A program made the position numbers and the translations under genes. The notes under the pieces are model-generated. The model saw only the letters and a list, made by a program, of their open reading frames with translations. It did not search any database and had not been told where the DNA came from. From Sphingomonas quercus (GTDB lineage: Bacteria > Pseudomonadota > Alphaproteobacteria > Sphingomonadales > Sphingomonadaceae), in NCBI RefSeq assembly GCF_018863195.1, contig NZ_JAHKRT010000004.1, positions 303,124 to 367,123 on the forward strand: a DNA stretch of 64,000 bases, written 5' to 3'. This document shows positions 49,230-56,826 of the stretch, piece after piece (position 1 is the first letter of the stretch; every line of letters begins with the position of its first letter).

Positions 49230-50129
49230 ATGAAGAGCATGAAGCATTGGATGCCGGCCGTGGCGCTCGCCGCGGCTTCCCTGGCACTCGCGTCGCCGTC
49301 GTCGGCGCAGGTCGATGCCAATGGCGTGCCGACGGGCACGCAGAAGCCGCGCATTCCGGGCCAGAACCTGAACGGCATGCACATCTATCTGCGCGCCGGC
49401 CTGAAGACCCACAATGCCGGCCAGCATGATTATCCGCAATTCCTCGCCGACTGGAGCAAGCTGCTCACCCAGCACGGCGCGGTCGTCGACGGCTCCCTCC
49501 ACCAGCCGCTGGCCGACGAACTGGCCAAGACCGACGTGATGATCGTCTACAAGGGCGACATGGGCTTCCTGACGCCCGAAGAGAGGGCGGCACTCAACGC
49601 CTACGTGAAGCGCGGCGGCGGCATCGTCATCCTGCACGACGCGATGTGCGGTCCGGATCCGGTCGAGATGGCGGGCTGGGTCGGCGCCGGCAAGAAGCAT
49701 GGCGAGGTCAATTACACCCTTGATTCCAACGTCCCCTACACGGTCGTCGACAAGGCCTCGCCGATCATGAAGGGCGTCGACAATCTCGTCCTCAACCCCG
49801 AGGAAGCCTTCTACAAGATGACCTGGGCCGAGAACCCCAAGATTCACGTCCTCGCCACCACCGTGATCGACGATACCCCCGCCGCGCGCCAGGGCGGCGG
49901 CGTCGGCCAGACCGTGCCGCAGATCTGGACTTATGAGCACACCGTCGCGGGCGGCCAGCCGGCCCGCGCCTTCGTGTTCATGCAGGGCCATACCTATGCC
50001 AGCTTCTCCAACCCGCAGGTCCGCGACATGCTGCTGCGTGGCATCTCCTGGGCGGCGAAGCATCCGGTTGACGAGCTGGTCGATTACAAGCAGCCGCCCG
50101 CCCCGGCGCGCGCGCCGCGCGCGAACTGA
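49230..50129 (+). CDS. Exported ThuA-like protein
   Basis: The 299-residue protein has a Sec signal peptide (to about residue 27, PSSAQ) and a ThuA/class-I glutamine-amidotransferase-like fold: HIYLRAGLKTHNAGQHDY, a DVMIVYKGDMG strand, YVKRGGGIVILHDAM and later YEHTVAGGQPARAFVFMQGH. ThuA proteins take part in disaccharide use and some act on keto-sugars. The typical catalytic cysteine of amidotransferases is absent; C in HDAMCGPD is in a different place. GGAGAG precedes ATG 49230. It is in the exported block of this unit. Confidence 0.8.
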   Translation: MKSMKHWMPAVALAAASLALASPSSAQVDANGVPTGTQKPRIPGQNLNGMHIYLRAGLKTHNAGQHDYPQFLADWSKLLTQHGAVVDGSLHQPLADELAKTDVMIVYKGDMGFLTPEERAALNAYVKRGGGIVILHDAMCGPDPVEMAGWVGAGKKHGEVNYTLDSNVPYTVVDKASPIMKGVDNLVLNPEEAFYKMTWAENPKIHVLATTVIDDTPAARQGGGVGQTVPQIWTYEHTVAGGQPARAFVFMQGHTYASFSNPQVRDMLLRGISWAAKHPVDELVDYKQPPAPARAPRAN

Positions 50130-50149
50130 CCGGACAGGGAGGAGCAGCC

Positions 50150-50650
50150 GTGCCGCGTCCCCGTCGCCTCCGCCTGTGCGCCGCCATCGGCCTTTCGGCC
50201 ATGGCGGCGGGCAGCGCCCACGCCGCCGACTATGTGATGATCCGCAACGAAGTGGTGGTGCAGAAATCCGCCGATGCGACGTGGAAGCGCATCGGCGACT
50301 ATTGCGCCATTTCCGAATGGATGAAGGTGTCGTGCGACTACGCCTCGGGCAACGGCGACGTCGGCACGGTGCGGCGCCTGATGAACGGCGCCACATGGGA
50401 GGCGATGGTGGCGCGGACCGCCCATTCCTACACCTATTGGCAGACGCAGGGGAATCTGGCGGGCGCGGGCTATCACGGCACGCTCGCCGCCGAGCCGGAC
50501 GGCCCCGGCCGCACCCGGCTGTCCTACACCCTGTTCTACGATCAGGCGGCAATGCCCTCCGACGCGGTGCGCGCTTCGGAGCATGAGCGGCTGACCAAGC
50601 GCTTCGCCGGCCTGCTCGACGTCATGAAGGGCCTGGCCGAGGCGAAATAG
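50150..50650 (+). CDS. Exported SRPBCC-family protein
   Basis: The 166-residue protein has a signal peptide (about residues 1-26, ending AHA). The mature part reads as a START/Bet v1-like helix-grip fold: EVVVQKSADATWKRIGDYC, then WMKVSCDYASGNGDVGTVRR, and a C-terminal helix (HERLTKRFAGLLDVMKGLAEA). Such folds make a pocket for small hydrophobic or ring compounds. Two cysteines could pair in the periplasm. GTG 50150 is preceded by GGGAGGAG. Ligand unknown; position suggests binding or processing of the locus substrate. Confidence 0.8.
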   Translation: MPRPRRLRLCAAIGLSAMAAGSAHAADYVMIRNEVVVQKSADATWKRIGDYCAISEWMKVSCDYASGNGDVGTVRRLMNGATWEAMVARTAHSYTYWQTQGNLAGAGYHGTLAAEPDGPGRTRLSYTLFYDQAAMPSDAVRASEHERLTKRFAGLLDVMKGLAEAK

Positions 50651-50718
50651 CCGGCCGGGCTCCGCCGGGCGGAGGCGATATTGTCCGCCATTGACCCCCA
50701 GTTGATGGAACGTACGCG

Positions 50719-52272
50719 ATGAACCGGCTCGCCCTTTCGACCCTGTCCGCCACCGCCGCCCTGGCGCTGGCGGTCCTCGCCCCGGGTATCGCCGGATCGC
50801 AGGGCACACAGCCGGCCGCGGCGCCGCGGCCCGGCGGCTTCAATCCCAACCGCTTCGCCGCCGAGACCTATGACAATGTCTGCGCGGGCTGCCATGGCAA
50901 GGATCTCGCCGGCGGCGGCCGGGGGCCGAGCCTGTTCGACCTCCGCCTTCTCTCGCAGCGTACCGACCAGCAGCTCCACGACACCATCGCCAACGGCATC
51001 CAGGGCGCCGAGATGCCGGCGTTCAAGGACAGTTACGACGATACGCAGATCTGGCAGATCATCGCCTATCTGCGCACCCATGCCGAGGATCTGAAGGGCA
51101 AGCCGGTCTTCGTCCCCAATCCCGACAACCAGCTCGTCAGGACCGAGAAGCAGACCTTCCGCACCCATGTCGTGACCAGCGGCATCGAAACGCCGTGGGC
51201 GATGGCGTTCCTTCCCGACGGCCGCAAGCTGGTGACCGAGCGACCGGGGCGGCTGCGCATCATCGACAAGGCCGGCAAGCTGCTGCCCGATGCGGTGAAG
51301 GGCACGCCGCTGGTCGAGGCCAATCAGGACGGCGGCATGCTCGATGTCGCGATTCATCCCGATTATGCCCGGAATGGCTGGGTCTATCTGTCCTACACCG
51401 AGCTTAAGCCCGGCTTCGTCAAGCCGGCGACGCCGGCGGTCGGGCCGAACGGCCGGCCGATCTTCCCGCCGACGATGACGGTGATGGTGCGCGGGCGCAT
51501 CAACGCCCGCAACGAGTGGGTCGACAATCAGGTGATCTTCCGCGCGCCCGCCGATCTCTACACGGTGCGCGGCGAGCATTACGGGTCGCGCTTCCTGTTC
51601 GACGGGAAGGGCCATGTGTTCTTCTCGATCGGCGAGCGCGGCGACATGACCAACGCCCAGCGGCTGGATACGCCGCTCGGCAAGATTCACCGCGTCAATG
51701 ACGACGGCTCGATTCCGGCGGACAACCCCTTCGTCAACACGCCCGGCGCCGTGAAATCGATCTGGAGCTACGGCCACCGCAACCCGGAGGGCCTCGCCTG
51801 GGACCCGGCGACCGGCCTGCTGTGGGAAAGCGAGCACGGACCGACCGGCGGCGATGAGATCAACATCATCGAGAAGGGCAGGAATTACGGCTGGGGCGCC
51901 ATTTCCATGGGAATCCAGCCCGGCATCACCAAGCGCGAGGCGCCCGGCATGGAACAGCCGATCGTCTATTACACACCGACGATCGCGCCGAGCGGCATCG
52001 GCTTCTATGCCGGCAATCATTATCCGGGCTGGAAGAACAATCTGTTCGTCGCGGGCCTCGCCGGCCAGCAGCTCCGTCGGCTCGAGATCAACGGCAGGCA
52101 GGTGACGCATCAGGAGGTGGTCTTTGCCCAGTTCGGACGGACCCGCGCGGTCTATACCGGGCCGGACGGGCTGCTCTACATCCTGTTGCAGAACCCAACG
52201 GGTGGCGGCACGGGCATATCGCTCTCCGCCTCGACACCGGGCATGGTCATCCGGCTGGACCCGGTAAAATAG
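50719..52272 (+). CDS. Cytochrome c fused to PQQ-type sugar (sorbosone/glucose) dehydrogenase
   Basis: The 517-residue exported protein has a signal peptide, a haem-c motif CAGCH (55-59) with probable axial Met99 (GAEMP), and a six-bladed beta-propeller of the soluble glucose/sorbosone dehydrogenase family (residues about 145-515). That part includes FLPDGRKLVTERPGRL, SIGERGDMTNAQRL, YGHRNPEGLAWDP and WESEHGPTGGDEIN. These enzymes oxidise aldoses to lactones with PQQ in the periplasm, here passing electrons straight to the fused haem. The haem domain comes first. PQQ synthesis genes are not in the window. Confidence 0.85.
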   Translation: MNRLALSTLSATAALALAVLAPGIAGSQGTQPAAAPRPGGFNPNRFAAETYDNVCAGCHGKDLAGGGRGPSLFDLRLLSQRTDQQLHDTIANGIQGAEMPAFKDSYDDTQIWQIIAYLRTHAEDLKGKPVFVPNPDNQLVRTEKQTFRTHVVTSGIETPWAMAFLPDGRKLVTERPGRLRIIDKAGKLLPDAVKGTPLVEANQDGGMLDVAIHPDYARNGWVYLSYTELKPGFVKPATPAVGPNGRPIFPPTMTVMVRGRINARNEWVDNQVIFRAPADLYTVRGEHYGSRFLFDGKGHVFFSIGERGDMTNAQRLDTPLGKIHRVNDDGSIPADNPFVNTPGAVKSIWSYGHRNPEGLAWDPATGLLWESEHGPTGGDEINIIEKGRNYGWGAISMGIQPGITKREAPGMEQPIVYYTPTIAPSGIGFYAGNHYPGWKNNLFVAGLAGQQLRRLEINGRQVTHQEVVFAQFGRTRAVYTGPDGLLYILLQNPTGGGTGISLSASTPGMVIRLDPVK

Positions 52273-52283
52273 GAAGCAAAGAC

Positions 52284-53390
52284 ATGAGGATGCGGAGACT
52301 ATTGAGCGCAACGGCGGGCCTCGTTGCAATGCTGGCCAGCACGACGGCGCCGGCCGCCGCCCCCGCCGGAGCGCCGCTGCGCATCATCCCCGTGGACGTC
52401 GACGGCGGCACCGCCGTGCTCTATGTGACGCCGCAGGGCCATTCGCTGCTCATCGACGCGGGCTGGCCCTCCGGCATGGGTGGCCGCGCGACGCCGGGAT
52501 CACCGCCGCCGCCGAGCAGCGCCGAGCGCATCGTCAAGGCGGCCAAGGAGGCCGGGCTCAGCCGCATCGATTATCTTCTCGTCACCCATTACCACGTCGA
52601 TCATGTCGGCGGCGTGCCGGACCTGATCGGCATGTTCCCGGTCGACAACATCATCGATCACGGCCCCAATCGCGAGGGGGCCTCGCCCGATCTCAACGAG
52701 CGCCAGCTGAGCTACGCGCCGGCGACCATCTACCCGAAATATCTGGCGGCGATCGCGGGCAAGCCGCATCGCGTGATGAAGCCGGGCGATACGCTGCGCA
52801 TCGACGATCTCGTCATCACCGCGGTCGACAGCGACCGCGAGATCCTGTCGAAGCCGTTGCCGGGCGGCGGCAAGCCCGGCTGGAACTGCGCCGCGCAGAC
52901 CGTCGACACCCGCTTCGTCGAGGAGGAGAACCCGCGCTCGCTCGGCATCGTCGCCACCTGGGGCAAGGCGCGCATCCTCTCGCTCGCCGACACCGCCTGG
53001 GAGATCGAGAACAAGCTTGTCTGCCCGATCGACCTGATCGGCCCTGTCGACCTGATGTTCGCGGACAATCACGGCACCGACAACAGCGGCAGCCCCCAGC
53101 TCACCAACACGGTGAAGCCGAGCGTGATCATATTCGGCAACGGTGCCACCAAGGGCGGCGCCGGCATCAGCCTGGAACGGGCGATGGCCTCGCCGCGCAT
53201 CAAGGGCATGTGGCAGCTCCACTACGCCACCCGCTCACCCGACAAGAACGCGCCGGCCGACCAGATCGCCAACCTTGCCGACGGACCGGACGCCTTTCAT
53301 CCGCTCCACATCGCCGTCGACAAGAGCGGAGCGATCACCGTCACCAACCCGCGCAACAATTTTTCGAAGACCTATCCCAAGGCCAATTGA
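52284..53390 (+). CDS. Exported metallo-beta-lactamase-fold hydrolase
   Basis: The 368-residue protein has a signal peptide and the zinc motif THYHVDHVGG (H102, H104, D106, H107), preceded by LLIDAGWPS. The order of motifs fits the MBL fold, and the later LADTAWEIEN and FADNHGTDNSG provide ligand candidates. Its closest textual kin are ComEC-type and phosphorylcholine-esterase-like MBL proteins. In this operon a lactonase acting on the product of the upstream dehydrogenase is attractive but unproven. It begins 11 bases after that gene and is followed by a strong terminator. Confidence 0.82.
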   Translation: MRMRRLLSATAGLVAMLASTTAPAAAPAGAPLRIIPVDVDGGTAVLYVTPQGHSLLIDAGWPSGMGGRATPGSPPPPSSAERIVKAAKEAGLSRIDYLLVTHYHVDHVGGVPDLIGMFPVDNIIDHGPNREGASPDLNERQLSYAPATIYPKYLAAIAGKPHRVMKPGDTLRIDDLVITAVDSDREILSKPLPGGGKPGWNCAAQTVDTRFVEEENPRSLGIVATWGKARILSLADTAWEIENKLVCPIDLIGPVDLMFADNHGTDNSGSPQLTNTVKPSVIIFGNGATKGGAGISLERAMASPRIKGMWQLHYATRSPDKNAPADQIANLADGPDAFHPLHIAVDKSGAITVTNPRNNFSKTYPKAN

Positions 53391-53415
53391 GCCGGACCGC
53401 CGCGGCGGGATCAAG

Positions 53416-53449
53416 CGGGCGCCGGGATCACTCCCGGCGCCCGTTTTTT
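53416..53449 (+). terminator. Rho-independent terminator of the MFS-MBL operon
   Basis: A 12-bp stem (CGGGCGCCGGGA with TCCCGGCGCCCG), loop TCAC, and TTTTTT. The stem and loop recur exactly at 56777-56810. Confidence 0.95.
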
Positions 53450-53520
53450 ATACCCGTTTGCGTGGCGCCCCCCGGGGACCCGACTCATGCATTGAAGCGT
53501 GTCATGTCTTTCATCATATA

Positions 53521-53548
53521 TTGACATGATCTGAATACAATCTACAGG
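53521..53548 (+). promoter_or_regulatory. Promoter of receptor gene 1
   Basis: TTGACA (53521-53526), 16 bases containing GAATACAA, then TACAGG (53543-53548). Layout equals the promoters of the other two receptor genes. Confidence 0.6.
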
Positions 53549-53854
53549 TCGGGACGGTGTTGGACGTGGAAGGCGCGTACGGGCGATCCGTCGGTCCGCC
53601 TGCCGACCCGTCCCCTTGTCCGCGTAAAAAATAACGAGCCGCCAATCGGCACAGTGCTCGGAGCAACGGAGGAGAGGGCAATGCAAATCCGGAATCCGGC
53701 GCCCGCCTAGCCGCGCCGTGTGCGCCATGGGCCAACCACGCGCGAAGGCCCGGCGCACCAGGCCATCAACAACAAGGTGAACGACGTCGCTGCGCGGCGC
53801 GCGGGGGCTCGCGCGTGGCCGTGCAGACCAATCACGACACAGGGGAGGATTTAA
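53549..53854 (+). promoter_or_regulatory. Long leader of receptor gene 1
   Basis: About 306 bases between promoter and start codon hold no gene of normal size. GGAGGAGAGGG at 53670-53679 is followed by ATG 53681 and a nine-codon reading frame (MQIRNPAPA, stop at 53710). A GC-rich fold-back near 53785-53820 precedes the start. Parts (GGAATCCGG, GCGCGGCGCGCGGGG) match the leaders of receptor genes 2 and 3. Confidence 0.5.
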
Positions 53855-56724
53855 ATGACCAAGATCCGTTCCGAATCTTTCGAGGACAGAGCGAGGAAGA
53901 CGCTGCTCGCCTCCACGGCGCTTTTCGCGACCATGGGTATCTCCACCCCCGGCTTCGCCCAGGACAGCGCGGATGCCTCCGTGCCGCAGGACGAGATCGT
54001 CGTCACCGGCTCCAGCATCCGCGGGGTCGCGCCGGTCGGCTCGCAGATGATCGGTGTGACCCGCGACACCATCCAGAACAACGCGCCGGCCAACACCAAG
54101 GACCTGATGGCCACGGTGCCGCAGCTCGGCAATTTCGGCACCAATGCCGAGCAATCGACGTCGAACCGCTTCCGCACCGCCGGCTTTTATCCGAACATCC
54201 ACAATGTCGGCATCTATGCCACGCTGACCCTGATCAACGGCCACCGCATCGCTCCGACCGGCGGCGAAGCCGTGTTCCCCGATCCCTCGATCGTGCCGAC
54301 GATCGCCCTGCAGCGCGTCGAGATCGTCGCCGACGGCGGCTCGGCAATTTACGGCTCGGACGCGGTCGCCGGCGTCGTCAACTTCATCTATCGCAAGAAT
54401 GTCGAGGGCATCGAGGCTCAGGCCACCTACGGCTTTAACGACTCGCGCTATCTGAAGGCGAATGCCGCAATCCTCGGCGGCCATCGCTGGGCGACGGGCG
54501 GCGTGATGCTCGCCTATGAATTCTCGAAGAACAAGCACCCGTTGAACACCGAGATCGAGCTTTCAGCGCGCGGCGGGGACCAGCGTGGCTTCGGCACCGA
54601 GCTTTATCCGGGCCGCGACCAGCGCGGCACCAACTGCCAGTTGCCGAACCTCAACATCGTGTCCACCCGCAATGTTTCCAACGGCGTCACCGATCTGCGC
54701 GGCACCGGCTATGCGTATAATGCCGACGGCACTGTAACGGCGGGCACCAATCGCTGCGGCATCCAGGAATATGAGGGCGAGCCGGTGACCAGCCCGGTGA
54801 TCGGCGACAGCCGTCGCCACGCTGTATTGCTCACCGCCAATCAGCAGCTCGGCGAGCGCGTCAACCTTTGGACCGAGGTCAACTGGTCGAAATATAACAC
54901 CAGCAGCTTCGGCGGCACGTCGAATATCGCGGTGCGCATGGTCGACAGCAATCCCTATTTCGGCCTCGGCCTGCCGGCGGGGATGACCCCCGACGACGTG
55001 ATCAGTACGGATACCGAGGGCCGTAAATATTACATGATCCGCCGCAGCGGCCTGGGCCTGTGGGCGCCGCGCGATCCATCATCCATCCAATATGCCAAGA
55101 TGCTGGCGGTCACGGCCGGCCTCGATATCGATGTCGGCGGCGAATGGCAGATCACGCCCACCGTCCACATCTCCAGGACCAACGATTACAACAGCGATCC
55201 CGAACTCGATCCCTGATGTTGCAGCGCGCCATGGAGGACAGCAATCCGGCCACCGCGCTGAACCCCTTTGTCAACGCCGCCGGAAACAGCGCCGCGACGC
55301 TGGGCAGCATCGACAATAATTATCGCCGCGACAACACGTCCAGCCAGCGGCTGCGCGAGGTGCAGGTGAAGGGTGATGGTCCGCTCTTCTCGGTGGGCGG
55401 CGGCGAGGCGCGGATCGCCGTTGGCGTCGACCTGCGGAACGAGCAAGCGGTGCAGCTCCAGACCTCCGGCACCCCGGCGCGCGCTGCGGACATGTTTATC
55501 GTGCGCGACGATAATATCTCGCGTGACGTGTTCGCGGGCTTCGCCGAGCTGAACGTGCCGTTCATCAGCAGCCAGAACGCGCTGCCCTGGATGCAGCGCC
55601 TCACTCTGTCGCTGGCCGGCCGTGCCGATTATTACGCGGCCTACGGCACCCGCTTCAACCCGAAGCTGGGTATCGTGGTCGAGCCGATCGCCGGCTTTTC
55701 GCTCCATGCCAGCTACGGCAAGTCGTTTGTCGCGCCCAACGTCGGCATGATCACTCACAAGTTCGGCTTCGTCGGCTCGCAGAATTCCTCGGGTTTCTAT
55801 ACATATACCTTCCCGGCTGACAGCCCGCGGGCCGGGGAGACGATCAGCATCGGCAACACGGCCGGCACCGAAGCGGCGACCTACAATGTCTACAACTCCG
55901 GCGGCGGCAACCCGGATCTCAAGCCGGAAAAGGCGACGACCTGGTCGCTCGGGCTCGACATCGCGCCGCCGCAGGTGCCGGGCCTGCGTCTCAGCGTCGG
56001 CTACTACAATGTTCTCTACCAAAATACGATCTACAAGGCGACGATGAACGATGTGTTCTACAAGCCCGGTTTCGAATATCTGCTGACCGTGAGCCCGACC
56101 ATCGGCCAGGGCGTGTCCAACGCCTATATGGATGCAGCGGTGGCCGCCGAATATGCCGAATCTCCCCCGGAAATGGATCTTGCGACCTACACGGTGTGGG
56201 ACGTCATCTTCCGTTCCTATGCGGTCAACATCGGCTCGCGTAAGTTCGAGGGCCTCGATTTCGATGGCGCTTATGACTTCGAGACGAACTTCGGGCGGTT
56301 CTCCGTGGCCGGCAATGCCAATCTGAAGCTGGTCGATACGCAGAAGGTACTGCCGACCGACCCCTATGTGTCTCGCCTCGGTTCCGACCAGGCGGTGAAA
56401 TGGAAGGGCCGCGGCTCGCTGAACTGGGCCTATGGGCCGGCGAACGTCAATCTCGCGATGAACTATGTCGGCAGCTACAAGCTCGCTACCGGGGTCCGCT
56501 ATTCTGACGGGACGACAGTCCAGAAGGTCAAGGCGTGGACGACCTTCGATCTTGGCGTCCGCTATTCGCTCGATCAGCTGATCAAGGGATTCTCGATCCA
56601 GGGTCGCGTCGTCAACCTGTTCGACAAGGACCCGCCATGGGTCGACTCCGGTGCCGGCTATTCCAGCTCCAACTCCAACGCTTATGGCCGCATGTTCGAG
56701 GTGACGGTCAGGGCGGCATTCTAG
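53855..56724 (+). pseudogene. TonB-dependent receptor 1, frameshifted
   Basis: It encodes an outer-membrane receptor of about 955 residues, split by one missing base. Frame 1 runs 53855-55216 (signal peptide, the DEIVVTG segment at 46-52, the plug, first barrel strands) and stops after DPELDP. From CTG 55213 the next frame continues (LMLQRAMEDSNPATALNPF) to 56724, matching the paralogue at 60139 without a gap. The break lies in a CCC run at 55211-55213. No other damage is seen, and it ends in aromatic F (VTVRAAF) as barrels do. A sequencing error or true inactivation both fit. Confidence 0.85.
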
Positions 56725-56776
56725 GCCGGCGGCAGGGGGGGCGGTTCGCCGCTCCCCGCTCTTCCTCGAATATGGA

Positions 56777-56810
56777 AAACGGGCGCCGGGATCACTCCCG
56801 GCGCCCGTTT
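56777..56810. terminator. Bidirectional terminator between receptor genes 1 and 2
   Basis: A 15-bp stem with loop TCAC and AAA/TTT ends on both strands. Its 28-base core is identical to the terminator at 53416. Confidence 0.9.
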
Positions 56811-56826
56811 CCACACCCGCGTCCGA

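Noticed and set aside
55211..55216. Programmed -1 frameshift in receptor gene 1
   Set aside because: The site CCCTGA lacks a heptameric slippery sequence and no stimulatory stem was seen; receptor proteins are not known to use this.
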